Assembly (NCBI GenBank): GCA_959600905.1
Contig: CAUGNO010000001.1
Coordinates: 186,001-250,000 of the forward strand
Direction of reading: 5' to 3'
DNA: 64,000 nucleotides
DNA from: UMGS1975 sp959600905
Lineage (GTDB): Bacteria > Bacillota > Clostridia > Christensenellales > QAND01
The notes beneath the pieces were generated by a model. The model ran no database searches, had not been told where the DNA came from, and saw only the letters and a list, made by a program, of their open reading frames with translations. The first letter of the stretch is position 1. Every line of letters begins with the position of its first letter. Positions 18,022 through 26,952 of the stretch are shown piece by piece. Both the position numbers and the translations under genes were made by a program.

Positions 18022-19728
18022 TCAATGCTCATAGTGGTCTGGCAGGTCGTTTTCAAATAAAACGACATCGCCCGGCCGAATCAATGCGCCTAAAATCTCC
18101 GTTGCTTGGTCTAAATTTTCACCCACAAATATATTTTCCTCTGGAAACCCCGCCTTTAGTAGACCCCGCTTGATAGGAATCGCTCTGGTCTGTCCTACCA
18201 GTATGACAAATTGGCACACAGCCGCCATTCTTTCCCCAAAGGCTTGGTTCTCTTCCTCTTCTTTTTCTCCCAATTCTACCATGCCGGGCGTTACACAGAT
18301 CTTTCTAAACTGCGTATACATGGAGAGCACCTCCATTGCCGCCTTGGTTCCATTGGGGTTGCTATTAAAGGCATCGTCTATGACAAGCGTTCCGTTGTTC
18401 GGGTTGATAAGCTGCAATCTATGCTCCACCGGCTCTGCCTTTTGGATCCCAGCCGCAATTTGCGCCAGCGTCAATCCCAATTCATACGCCGTCGCCGCAC
18501 AACCTAGCACATTCATAATGTTATGTTTTCCCAACAGCTGCGTGGTACAGTGTACGCTATCCGTCCCTCGAATCTGCAAATCGAATTCGCTGCCGAAAGG
18601 CCCTACATCCAGGTTTACAGCACGAACATCGCAATCCTCCGTCAACCCAAACAAGCACTTGGGACCAGTATGCTGACGGTACAGCTCTTCGCACAAAGCG
18701 CCATCCGCCGGAAAAAACGCTTTCCCATCTGCCGGCAGGCTCTGCATCAGTTCGTATTTTGTTTTCTGGATATTTTCAATGCTTCCAAAAGTTTCCAAAT
18801 GTTGGTTGCCGATGCTGGTCAAAATCCCGTACTTTGGCTTTGCAATATCGCACAGCTCTTTGATCTCTCCACAACGCCTGGCGCCCATTTCGCATACAAA
18901 CACCTCATGCTTATCGTTGAGCATCTCACGAATCACGCGCGTAACGCCCATCGGCGTATTATAGCTGCTGGGCGGTACCAGCACATCATATTTTTCCTGC
19001 AAGATCGTTCCTAGTACGAATTTTGTGCTGGTCTTCCCATAGCTTCCCGTAATGCCGACGCGGATCAGGTCATCTCTGCTGTTTATGATTCGAACGGCAT
19101 CCTCTACAAAACGTCGGTTGATCTTCTGTTCCGGCCGTTGCCTCAACGTAGCCGCCAACGCAACCCACTGCGGCAACATGCACACTGGAAGCGCTGAGAG
19201 AATTGCTGCAATAAAGCATCCAAGAGCAGCCACCATTACGCTGCCATCTAACGTTAGCGCTATGACGGCCCAGCCAAGCAAAACGCAGATTAGGGAAACC
19301 GCTGCCAATACCATTTTCGTACAGCGTTCCAGGCGTTTCATACGGTCTGTCCGCACATATTCCTTTTTTTGTTTCTGCTGTTTTTTCCGCTTTCCCGTTT
19401 CTAGGCAGATCGCAACGAACAAGCACAGGGCCAGAGCCCCCACGATTAAGTTGTACAAAGCCGCCTGCAAGACCGCTTGCAGTACAAAGCCGCCCAAGCT
19501 CAGTGCCGCATATACTAGCGCGCACCCCCAAGCCGGCCATACATCCATCCTAGCATTGCGTTTTACAGACCGGCCATATCCATCCAACTGATAGGATTCC
19601 AGCTGAAGCAGATGCAGAAAACGCTGCATATTGGCCTCGCTTGCCAAATACATCATAAGCGCGATAAACAAAGCGCCCAGCAGCGTCCACACCCATCCAA
19701 AAGCCACTAAGTTCGCGGTAAGGCTCAT
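18022..19728 (-). CDS. MurF-like Mur ligase with N-terminal membrane domain
   Basis: This 568-residue protein begins with about 190 residues holding five or six predicted membrane helices. A Mur ligase core follows: GITGSYGKTSTK (P-loop, 225-236), the E-M-G-A-R-R motif, SIGNQHLETFGS and DDAFNSNPNGTKAAM. These match MurF, which adds D-Ala-D-Ala to UDP-MurNAc-tripeptide. The usual soluble N-terminal substrate domain of MurF is replaced by the membrane region. It overlaps the upstream hydrolase by ATGA and precedes ddl by 14 bases, fitting a D-Ala-D-Ala role. A cytosolic MurF elsewhere in the genome cannot be excluded. Confidence 0.85.
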   Translation of the reverse strand: MSLTANLVAFGWVWTLLGALFIALMMYLASEANMQRFLHLLQLESYQLDGYGRSVKRNARMDVWPAWGCALVYAALSLGGFVLQAVLQAALYNLIVGALALCLFVAICLETGKRKKQQKQKKEYVRTDRMKRLERCTKMVLAAVSLICVLLGWAVIALTLDGSVMVAALGCFIAAILSALPVCMLPQWVALAATLRQRPEQKINRRFVEDAVRIINSRDDLIRVGITGSYGKTSTKFVLGTILQEKYDVLVPPSSYNTPMGVTRVIREMLNDKHEVFVCEMGARRCGEIKELCDIAKPKYGILTSIGNQHLETFGSIENIQKTKYELMQSLPADGKAFFPADGALCEELYRQHTGPKCLFGLTEDCDVRAVNLDVGPFGSEFDLQIRGTDSVHCTTQLLGKHNIMNVLGCAATAYELGLTLAQIAAGIQKAEPVEHRLQLINPNNGTLVIDDAFNSNPNGTKAAMEVLSMYTQFRKICVTPGMVELGEKEEEENQAFGERMAAVCQFVILVGQTRAIPIKRGLLKAGFPEENIFVGENLDQATEILGALIRPGDVVLFENDLPDHYEH

Positions 19729-20507
19729 GTATTCTCCTCACTTGTCAAAAAATAAATTACCACAGCCAAAAACTGCTCTAGATGCTCCAGATAGGCAAAA
19801 TGTGTGCCCCCCTCGAGCTTTACAAGCCCCGCATCCGGGATCTTTTTTTCCATCATTTCGCCCATCCATAGGGGCGTTTCCGTATCCTCTGTGCCCCATA
19901 TCAACAGCGTTGGCACCTTGATCTTTTCCAAGCATGGCGTTAGATCCTCATTGACAATGTTGGAAAAAGTACGGCGCATATGCTCTGGCAACGCTTTATA
20001 TTCGGGACTACCGGCATTCTCAACGCGTTTTTTTACATCTACTCCAAAAAGCCTATACAACCCAACGCCCAATTTGTGCTTTGCCATGCGCTTTGCCAGC
20101 TTGTATGAATATGTGCGCCGATAATAGGCAAACGTCCGTTTGGGCCGTATACCGGCGCCACCGGTGAATATAATTTTTGAAAACAGATGCGGCTCCTTGC
20201 TTGCCAATTTCAGCGTTACACGGCATCCAAATGAATGAGCCACAACATAACAGCCTTCCAGGCCCATCTCCTTGATGAATGCGCGCACAACATCCGCATA
20301 ATCCTGTACCTTCCAAGGTCTTTGCGGCATACTGGATTGCCCATGCCCTGGAAAATCGATGGCATATACCGTAAACAGGTTAGCCAGCCGAAGCGATACC
20401 GGCGCAAAGCTATCCGCACAGCCGCCCCAGCCATGCAGCATTAAAACCGGCGGCCCCTGCCCCATGACTTTATAATATAACTCTGTATCTCCCACAGAAA
20501 AGACCAT
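19725..20507 (-). CDS. Alpha/beta-fold hydrolase
   Basis: A 260-residue alpha/beta hydrolase. The oxyanion motif HGWGG follows the first strand, the nucleophile elbow is AHSFGC, the acid residue is near WGTEDTETP and the catalytic His lies in GGTHFAYLEH. The substrate cannot be read from the sequence. It is translationally coupled to the MurF-like gene, so a function in wall precursor metabolism is plausible but inferred. AGGAA lies before the ATG. Confidence 0.85.
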   Translation of the reverse strand: MVFSVGDTELYYKVMGQGPPVLMLHGWGGCADSFAPVSLRLANLFTVYAIDFPGHGQSSMPQRPWKVQDYADVVRAFIKEMGLEGCYVVAHSFGCRVTLKLASKEPHLFSKIIFTGGAGIRPKRTFAYYRRTYSYKLAKRMAKHKLGVGLYRLFGVDVKKRVENAGSPEYKALPEHMRRTFSNIVNEDLTPCLEKIKVPTLLIWGTEDTETPLWMGEMMEKKIPDAGLVKLEGGTHFAYLEHLEQFLAVVIYFLTSEENT

Positions 20508-20524
20508 TGTGTTCCTGCTTTCAA

Positions 20525-20554
20525 ACTATAATGCAATATTATAACATATGTCAG
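20525..20554 (-). promoter_or_regulatory. Possible promoter of the hydrolase-murF-ddl operon
   Basis: CTGACA, 18 bases, TATAGT on the minus strand. The -35 overlaps the rimI stop codon; the region is A/T-rich. Confidence 0.4.
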
Positions 20555-21012
20555 TGCGCTTGTGGGTATGGCAATGAAGAAAGCCAAAGGATCAGCGCAT
20601 CCTCTCCATTGTCTGAATAATAATGCCTACGCCGCCCTTGTTCCTCCATACCAAAGGACCGATACAGAGCCAAAGCAGCCTCGTTGCTGGGGCGCACCTC
20701 CAAGGTGAGGCTTTCTACCCCCTCCAGTGCCGCTTTTTGCAATACATAGCCAAACAGTCTTTTGCCTACGCCGCGCCTGCGCCAGGCCGGGGCTACCGCT
20801 ACGTTTGTTACATGCGCCTGCTCCAAAATCTTCCAGTATCCCATGTAGGCAATCAGGGTTCCCTCATCATCAAACACGCCATGATAGCGCGCCAAATCGT
20901 TGTTCACAATATCCTGATACAACGACGCCTGGCTCCACGGCACAGAAAAACAAGCCTGTTCCAATAAAGAAACCTGCGGCACGTCTGCTTTTTCAAGCCT
21001 TCTTAGCTTCAT
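20551..21012 (-). CDS. rimI: Ribosomal protein S18-alanine N-acetyltransferase
   Basis: A 153-residue GNAT acetyltransferase with the acetyl-CoA loop VAPAWRRRGVGKRL and the RimI-like LEVRPSNEAALALYRSFGMEE, ending in a variant of the YY...DALIL region. It overlaps tsaB by 20 bases, the standard tsaE-tsaB-rimI order. Genome position rather than unique residues supports RimI over other GNATs. Confidence 0.9.
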   Translation of the reverse strand: MKLRRLEKADVPQVSLLEQACFSVPWSQASLYQDIVNNDLARYHGVFDDEGTLIAYMGYWKILEQAHVTNVAVAPAWRRRGVGKRLFGYVLQKAALEGVESLTLEVRPSNEAALALYRSFGMEEQGRRRHYYSDNGEDALILWLSSLPYPQAH

Positions 21013-21694
21013 TTTGCTTCTCCCTGGCCAGGCGTTCCCGTTCGGCCTGCGATATGCGCAGGTAGTTTGGATTTAAGGCAAAGGCGTCCTTCCAATGCTC
21101 CTTGGGCGTATCGGCGGCAATCAGCGCCGCTGTGCCGGCCTGTTGGATGCGTTCCGGCTCTGGCAGAAGGATCGCACGTTCTCCCAGCGCGTCTTTGATC
21201 TCCTTTTCGTAAATGCGCACCGCATCCCCAGCAAAACAGGCAGATTCTCCAGCTTCCTGGATGATATGCAAAAAATCTTGCAAAGGCATAGCATTTTCGG
21301 CAACTATGGTTTTTTCTCCACATTGCGCCGCGCCATATACTTCCTTTCTCCTAGCATCCATCACAGCACAGTGCAGTGGCGCTCGGTCCGCTTGGCGCAT
21401 CAGCACCTGTAGCGTACTGACACCAAGCAAAGGCAGCGACAAAGCTTGCGCCATCGCCTTTGCCATGGAGACACCGATGCGAATTCCCGTAAAGCTTCCC
21501 GGGCCGTTTGTTACAGCAATGCCCGTCAGCATATTGGGCAATAGGCCCGCTTCCTGCATTGCCTGTTCGATCAGCGCTTGTATCTTCTGGCTGTGCGTAT
21601 GCCCATCTTCCAAATAGGCTTGATGAACCTGGCCATTACAGTAAACAGCAGCGCTTGCTGCCGGCCCTGTGGTATCAATCGCTAAAATTCGCAT
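20993..21694 (-). CDS. tsaB: tRNA threonylcarbamoyladenosine synthesis protein TsaB
   Basis: A 233-residue ASKHA-fold partner of TsaD needed for t6A37 tRNA modification. It begins MRILAIDTTGPAASAAV and contains HSQKIQALIEQ and VTNGPGSFTGIRIGVSMAKA. AGGAGG lies upstream of this ATG; the frame stays open upstream within tsaE without a ribosome site. It overlaps tsaE by 13 bases. Confidence 0.94.
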   Translation of the reverse strand: MRILAIDTTGPAASAAVYCNGQVHQAYLEDGHTHSQKIQALIEQAMQEAGLLPNMLTGIAVTNGPGSFTGIRIGVSMAKAMAQALSLPLLGVSTLQVLMRQADRAPLHCAVMDARRKEVYGAAQCGEKTIVAENAMPLQDFLHIIQEAGESACFAGDAVRIYEKEIKDALGERAILLPEPERIQQAGTAALIAADTPKEHWKDAFALNPNYLRISQAERERLAREKQNEAKKA

Positions 21695-22140
21695 GCAAAT
21701 GCCTCCTGAAGCTGTTGTTCCAATTCTTCCTTTGCCAAGATGAAAAAAGTTCGCTGCTCCAGCCCAGTCTGTTCGATGGAAATGGTGACGTCCGGGCATT
21801 CCCATCCTTCCAGCACATCCGGCCATTCCACTAGGCAGATGCCGGGTCGCTGAAAATATTCTTCCAACCCTAGCTCCTCTGCCGGCTGATCCAATAAGCG
21901 GTACAAATCCATATGGACAAGATCCCCTCTTTGCCCTTGATATTCATTGACAAGTGTAAAAGTAGGGGATGATACATTGCGTTCCACGCCAAGCCCCTGG
22001 GCTACGCCTCTGGCAAATGCTGTTTTGCCAGCGCCCAAGGTTCCCTTAAGGAATACCAAACAGCGGCTGGGCGCCGTTTTGGCAAAGCAGCGCCCGATGC
22101 GTTCAGTCTTATGCTCATTTTCAGATACAATCGCAATCAT
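21682..22140 (-). CDS. tsaE: tRNA threonylcarbamoyladenosine synthesis ATPase TsaE
   Basis: A 152-residue P-loop ATPase that drives TsaBD. The Walker A is LKGTLGAGKTAFARGVAQGL, followed by SPTFTLVNEY and HMDLYRL, then LVEWPD. The full tsaE-tsaB-rimI order supports the assignment. The gene follows the YitT gene by nine bases. Confidence 0.95.
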   Translation of the reverse strand: MIAIVSENEHKTERIGRCFAKTAPSRCLVFLKGTLGAGKTAFARGVAQGLGVERNVSSPTFTLVNEYQGQRGDLVHMDLYRLLDQPAEELGLEEYFQRPGICLVEWPDVLEGWECPDVTISIEQTGLEQRTFFILAKEELEQQLQEAFACEF

Positions 22141-22149
22141 GGCTTTTTC

Positions 22150-22992
22150 TCAATGCGAGGCGGGCGGGGCAAAGCCCTCTCCCAGCACCTCACGCGCATC
22201 CACCACCAGGACAAAGGCATCTTCGTCGATGGTACGCACAATCGTCTTTAGCTTGATAACCTCATTCGAGCTTTGCAGCACTATCAACAGCACATCCTTC
22301 GGCTTCCCGCTATACATCCCTTTTGCCGTAAGATTGGTAACGCCACGCTCCATATCATACAAAACCTTATTCGCAATCTCTTGTCCATGGTCCGTAATGA
22401 TATAGATGGACTTTGCGCCCGATAATCCTTCCAAAACAAGATCCAGCATTTTACTGGAGACATACAAAGCGATAAAGGCAAATAGGGAAATCTCGATGCC
22501 AAATACCACAGCGCTGAAAATAACGACCAAGCAGTCGACTGCAAAGATCATCCAAGCAAGATTCACCTGCGGCAGCGCAGAATGAAGCAGCTGCCCCAGC
22601 AGGGCCGTACCCCCCGTATTACCACCTGCCTTGATGATCAGTCCCAGGCCTACTCCCTGCACGATACCGCCAAAAATACTGGCCAGCATAATATCGTTTG
22701 TAATCACCGGTACCGGCACATAGTCCGTAAAGATGCTGGAAACCGCTACCGCGTACACCGAATATAGCAAAAAGCTTGTCCCATATTTTTTCCATGCAAT
22801 CAGAAAAAGAGGAAGATCCATCAGAAAGATTACTGTACCTGCCGGCCAATGAAACAAATAATAAAATACTGTTCCTAAGCCGCTGAACCCTCCTGGCGCA
22901 ATTTTGTTCGGAATAAAGAACATTGTCATAGCAAACCCCATCAAAGCGCCGCCAACAGCGATAATAATAAGATTTTTGATTACCTGCTTCAT
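22150..22992 (-). CDS. YitT family membrane protein (DUF161/DUF2179)
   Basis: The 280-residue protein has five or six N-terminal membrane helices and the family motif FFIPNKIAPGGFSGLGTV. A C-terminal soluble DUF2179 domain (from about residue 200, SIYIITDHGQEIANKV) follows. The glycine-rich AGGNTGGTALLGQ is also typical. The transported or sensed molecule is not known for the family. It appears to be the first gene of the run into tsaE. Confidence 0.9.
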   Translation of the reverse strand: MKQVIKNLIIIAVGGALMGFAMTMFFIPNKIAPGGFSGLGTVFYYLFHWPAGTVIFLMDLPLFLIAWKKYGTSFLLYSVYAVAVSSIFTDYVPVPVITNDIMLASIFGGIVQGVGLGLIIKAGGNTGGTALLGQLLHSALPQVNLAWMIFAVDCLVVIFSAVVFGIEISLFAFIALYVSSKMLDLVLEGLSGAKSIYIITDHGQEIANKVLYDMERGVTNLTAKGMYSGKPKDVLLIVLQSSNEVIKLKTIVRTIDEDAFVLVVDAREVLGEGFAPPASH

Positions 22993-23036
22993 TCCTATCG
23001 ATCCACTCCCCTCTATAAATTTAGTGACGCAAAAAT

Positions 23037-23062
23037 AGGAGGGCTTGTATGCCCTCCCGTTT
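23037..23062 (-). terminator. Terminator after mazF
   Basis: Stem aggagggc/gccctccc, with TATTTTTG following on the minus strand. Confidence 0.75.
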
Positions 23063-23073
23063 ATTATATCATG

Positions 23074-23424
23074 CTAAATGCTTTCCGTAAAACCCAAGCT
23101 TACCGTAAGCGCCGTATCCAGTTCCTGTATTTTTTCCTGCGCCAAGCACCCGATTTTTTCAATCAGCCTGGATTTATCCAATGTTCGAATTTGTTCCAAA
23201 AGGATAATGGAAGGCTTTTTCAGCCCACTCTCCTCAGGCATTATGCGGATATGGGTGGGCAGGTTTGGTTTGGTTTTGCTGGAAGTGATCGCAGCCACGA
23301 TCACCGTAGGCGAAAACCTGTTGCCCTTGTTGTTCTGCACAATGACAACGGGTCTTATGCCCCCCTGTTCGCTGCCAACCACAGGAGAGAGCCTTGCCAG
23401 ATAGATTTCACCTCTTTGAATCAT
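23074..23424 (-). CDS. mazF: MazF/PemK-type endoribonuclease toxin
   Basis: A 116-residue protein of the MazF/NdoA family that cleaves mRNA. It has the family opening RGEIYLARLSPVVGSEQGG, then RPVVIVQNNKGN, the SPTVIVAAITS strand and the C-terminal LDKSRLIEKIG. The ATG at 23424 with AGGTGA five bases upstream is preferred to a GTG nine bases earlier. No antitoxin gene fits in the 108 bases between it and nnr, so the usual partner is missing here. Confidence 0.92.
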   Translation of the reverse strand: MIQRGEIYLARLSPVVGSEQGGIRPVVIVQNNKGNRFSPTVIVAAITSSKTKPNLPTHIRIMPEESGLKKPSIILLEQIRTLDKSRLIEKIGCLAQEKIQELDTALTVSLGFTESI

Positions 23425-23532
23425 CTCGTTCACCTGCGTTTACTCTTTTGTAGATACATTACATAGTACGCAGGTTCGATGGTTCCGGTGCTTGTCTGCT
23501 ATGAAAAAAGGGTACTGTAAATCCCTTCAGCT

Positions 23533-25041
23533 CTATTTTTCCAATTCCATAAATACACGCGGCAGCATCTCTATGGTATCCGTCGGAAGCATCGAGACGT
23601 CACCATAAGCCTCCTGTGCCAATTCGCCTGCCCTTCCGCAGATATAGGCCGCCATGCACGCAGAATCAAACGCGCTGTATCCCTGCGCCAACAAACTGCC
23701 CATGCATCCAGCCAGCACATCCCCGCTGCCCCCTTTTGCCATACCGGCGCAGCCACGCGTCACCACCGCCGTATATTTAGGGCCCGCTATGATGGTGCTC
23801 GCATTTTTGCACAACACCACCGCGCCCGTACTCATTGCGAGCGCCTCTGCGGCACGCATCGCATCCATCAGCACAACGCTGATATCTGTTTGCAGCAACC
23901 GAGCCAGCTCAGCAGGATGCGGCGTTAATATGGCTTCCCCATGCAGGTATGGCCATGCCTGTTTGCCGGCTCGCGCCAAAGCATTCAGAGCGTCTGCATC
24001 CACTACACAGGGTTTTTTTGTCTGTAAAGCCTGAAATACCACCGGCCAAACGCCCTTGCTTTTTCCCATGCCACAGCCAACTGCCAGCGCCGTTGCCCCC
24101 TCAAAATGTGTTTCCAGCTCTTTTCTACATGGCGCATACCCGCCATTTTCTTCCGGTAGCGTACGGACCAGCGCGCAAGGAAGATTGTTTCTATATCCCA
24201 TGGCCGTTGCTTGCGGGCTTGCCATCCGTAAAAGCCCTACACCACTGCGCAGTGCAGCGCGTGCGCATAATTCACCCGCACCGTACATGCCGTCAGAACC
24301 CACCACAAGCGCCAGCTTTCCATACGTTCCCTTATGGGAAAATCTATCTCTTTTTAAATTTGGAAACGCTTCCGGCTGTACGACAAAGCGCAGCCTTGGC
24401 GCGCTATACTTTGTTTGAAACGGATGCAACAACACCACCCGCCCCGCATGCTTTGCCCCCGGGTAAAGCAGCACGCCGGGCTTATGCCCCATCAGTGAAT
24501 AGGTGATGTCTGCACATACTGCCGGCCCTTTAACAGTGCCTGTGTCTGGGAATACCCCCGTTGGTATATCTATGCTTATGACCATCGCTTTGCTTTTTAA
24601 GGCATTGATCTTCTCTATCGCCTTGGCCAAAAGCCCCTGCACCGGTCGGTTACTGCCCGCTCCCAAAAGCGCATCCACCACAATGCCTTGCTCGACGGTC
24701 AGTTCTTCCGGAATCTGTGTTACGTCTTCTATCTCCCATGACTCTATACCAGACTGCACCACAGCTTCATATAAGCTGCGCATCATAGAGTTGACGGCAT
24801 GCTCATGAAAAAAAAGCATGCTAACCTTTCTGGTTCTCGCCAATAGCAGCGCGGCTGATAAACCGTCTGCGCCATTGTTGCCAGCCCCACAGAAAATACA
24901 AATCGGCCCTTGGGGCATTTGTTCTATCTGCTCGGCTATCGCCTCGCCCGCCTTTTCCACCAGAGATAGGATCTCTTTTCCTCCCTTTGTTTCTTGGCGG
25001 TCCATCTCTTTAATCTCATTCCCTGTATAGATCATCTCCAT
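23533..25041 (-). CDS. nnr: Bifunctional NAD(P)H-hydrate epimerase / ADP-dependent dehydratase
   Basis: About 502 residues in two domains. The N-terminal epimerase (YjeF_N) has FCGAGNNGADGLSAALLL and VDALLGAGSNRPV; the C-terminal dehydratase (YjeF_C) has VVGSDGMYGAGELCARAAL, LTPHPAELARLL and GSGDVLAGCMGSLLAQG. Together they repair hydrated NAD(P)H. The start is uncertain: I use ATG at 25041 (GGGGG nine bases upstream), with others at 25068 and 25035. It follows the P1 peptidase gene closely. Confidence 0.93.
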   Translation of the reverse strand: MEMIYTGNEIKEMDRQETKGGKEILSLVEKAGEAIAEQIEQMPQGPICIFCGAGNNGADGLSAALLLARTRKVSMLFFHEHAVNSMMRSLYEAVVQSGIESWEIEDVTQIPEELTVEQGIVVDALLGAGSNRPVQGLLAKAIEKINALKSKAMVISIDIPTGVFPDTGTVKGPAVCADITYSLMGHKPGVLLYPGAKHAGRVVLLHPFQTKYSAPRLRFVVQPEAFPNLKRDRFSHKGTYGKLALVVGSDGMYGAGELCARAALRSGVGLLRMASPQATAMGYRNNLPCALVRTLPEENGGYAPCRKELETHFEGATALAVGCGMGKSKGVWPVVFQALQTKKPCVVDADALNALARAGKQAWPYLHGEAILTPHPAELARLLQTDISVVLMDAMRAAEALAMSTGAVVLCKNASTIIAGPKYTAVVTRGCAGMAKGGSGDVLAGCMGSLLAQGYSAFDSACMAAYICGRAGELAQEAYGDVSMLPTDTIEMLPRVFMELEK

Positions 25042-25070
25042 TTGATCGGCCCCCATTTCATCATCCATTC

Positions 25071-25964
25071 TTATTGATTGGCCGTCCATACAGCATTGGC
25101 AATCGCCCGTGCCGTTACCTCCGCTGCAAACGCAAAAATTATATCTGGATTTTCCTCTACCTTTCCGGTCGCCAACGAAAACGCAGTATCGCCATCGTGC
25201 ATGGTATGAACCGGCCGAATTGCCATTCCATATCCGTCATGGGCCAACATTGCCAGCCTATGCGCCTGCGTCTTGGTCAATTTTGCGTCCGTAGCAATGA
25301 CGCCAATGGTGGTATTCTGTCCATTCCACATCTTTTTCATCGCATTTGTTTGCTCATCCAGCGTATATCCGCAAATCAGTTCGCCTGTCCTATAATCATA
25401 GATATTCCCCAATGCATTGACTGCAAACGCAGCGGCGATGGTTGCTTTGCCAATCTTCATCGACGCCGTGCCAAATCCACTCTTTTTCGGCTGTAAGTTT
25501 GGCAGCATCTTTGCCACCGTAGCGCCCGTGCCGGCCCCATAGCAGCCCTGTGCAAGCGGTGTGCTGTCCGCTTTTGCCGCGGCTTTGTATCCCATTTCCG
25601 CCGTAGGCCGCTTTCCCGGCGCTGCATAGGCCAGATCAAACAGTACCGCGCCGCCCACAATGGGAACCTTTGCTACCCCTGTATCAAAACCAATCTGCCG
25701 CTCATCCAAATAACGCATTACGCCGTCTGCTACGGCCAATCCAAACGCACTGCCACCGCTTAAGCATACGCCATGTACCTGCTGCACCAGATTGATTGGC
25801 GCAAACGCATCCGTTTCCCTGGTGCCCGGCCCTCCGCCTCTCACATCCACCGAACCCACAGCACCTTCCTTGGCCAGGATCACGGTACATCCCGTTCTTG
25901 CCTTTTCATCCGTCATATGTGCCGCTGTAATGCCCTGTACTTCTGTGATATTTCCGCTATACAT
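25071..25964 (-). CDS. P1 family (S58, DmpA/BapA-like) peptidase
   Basis: A 297-residue Ntn-type aminopeptidase homologue. Family motifs include GCTVILAKEGAVGSVDVRGG, a GGSAFGLAVADGVMRYL helix and the predicted self-cleavage and nucleophile site GQNTTIGVIATDA, where cleavage before the Thr would create the active N-terminus. I use the ATG at 25964, 11 bases after AAGGAG; it overlaps the birA stop by eight bases. Peptide specificity is unknown. Confidence 0.88.
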   Translation of the reverse strand: MYSGNITEVQGITAAHMTDEKARTGCTVILAKEGAVGSVDVRGGGPGTRETDAFAPINLVQQVHGVCLSGGSAFGLAVADGVMRYLDERQIGFDTGVAKVPIVGGAVLFDLAYAAPGKRPTAEMGYKAAAKADSTPLAQGCYGAGTGATVAKMLPNLQPKKSGFGTASMKIGKATIAAAFAVNALGNIYDYRTGELICGYTLDEQTNAMKKMWNGQNTTIGVIATDAKLTKTQAHRLAMLAHDGYGMAIRPVHTMHDGDTAFSLATGKVEENPDIIFAFAAEVTARAIANAVWTANQ

Positions 25965-26952
25965 AGGTCTTTTCACTCCTTATGCTCACATCGCCTGCCA
26001 TGATCCGAACCCGTCTGTTTTGTTCATTTTGCATGATCAGGCAGCCTTCTCTATCAAATCCAATACAGCGTCCATGCGTTTCGCGTCCGCCTGCCTGTAT
26101 CGTGATCATCTGCTGGAACAATACGCTCATCTTTGTATACTCCACAATCACATCGTCAAAGCCGCCTTCTTCAAAGGTCTTTTTATACAAATCAAAAAAG
26201 TCGCTTAGGATAGAAAGCAGCAGCTGCGGCCTGGATGTATTGCGGTTGGATTCCGCTCGTACAGACGTTGCCTTGTCCGCCAGCTCTTTTGGGAACACCG
26301 TCTGATTCACATTCACCCCGATCCCTACGATCAGCCATTCTGCCCGGTCAAAATCCGCCGCCATCTCACACCGGATACCACAGATTTTCTTAGGCCCTAT
26401 CAGCACGTCGTTGGGCCACTTTACCTGGGCATCCAGTCTGGTAAAGTTGCGGAGGGACTGCGCTACCGCTACCGCCGCAATAATCGGCACTTTTGATGCA
26501 TCCTGCGGCCTAAAGGCCGGCCGCAGCAAGATGGTAAACATCAGATTGGCCCCCTTTTTGCTTGTCCAGCTCCGATCCAGTCTTCCTCTGCCTGCGGTTT
26601 GCTCCTCGGCAATATACACGGTCTTATCCTTATCTCCTTTTGCGGCAAAGCGTTTGGCCACCTCATTGGTGCTATCTACGCTTTCAAAATGCTTCAATAC
26701 GACATCGGATTTCAACAGTCCGGAAAAATCAAAAGTTTTTACAATGGTTGGGTCTAATGAGTCTGGCAGAGAAACCAGCCTATATCCGCAGTTCGGCTTT
26801 GCATCGATGGCACAGCCCAGCTTTTTAAGCTGATCGATGTGCTTCCAGACCGCCGCACGAGAAATGCCGCACTCAGCAGCGATTTGCTCTCCCGATAGAT
26901 AGCCGATCTGATTTTGCATCATCAGCGCCAGTATCCTGTCTCTCATTCCCAT
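25957..26952 (-). CDS. birA: Biotin operon repressor / biotin--protein ligase
   Basis: A 331-residue bifunctional BirA. The N-terminal winged helix (residues about 5-60, SGEQIAAECGISRAAVWKHI) makes it a biotin-responsive repressor. The ligase domain has the ATP loop AGRGRLDRSW, the KWPNDVLIGPKKICGI motif and a C-terminal SH3-like part. It attaches biotin to carboxylases. It overlaps recX and the P1 peptidase gene at either end. Confidence 0.95.
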   Translation of the reverse strand: MGMRDRILALMMQNQIGYLSGEQIAAECGISRAAVWKHIDQLKKLGCAIDAKPNCGYRLVSLPDSLDPTIVKTFDFSGLLKSDVVLKHFESVDSTNEVAKRFAAKGDKDKTVYIAEEQTAGRGRLDRSWTSKKGANLMFTILLRPAFRPQDASKVPIIAAVAVAQSLRNFTRLDAQVKWPNDVLIGPKKICGIRCEMAADFDRAEWLIVGIGVNVNQTVFPKELADKATSVRAESNRNTSRPQLLLSILSDFFDLYKKTFEEGGFDDVIVEYTKMSVLFQQMITIQAGGRETHGRCIGFDREGCLIMQNEQNRRVRIMAGDVSIRSEKTYV

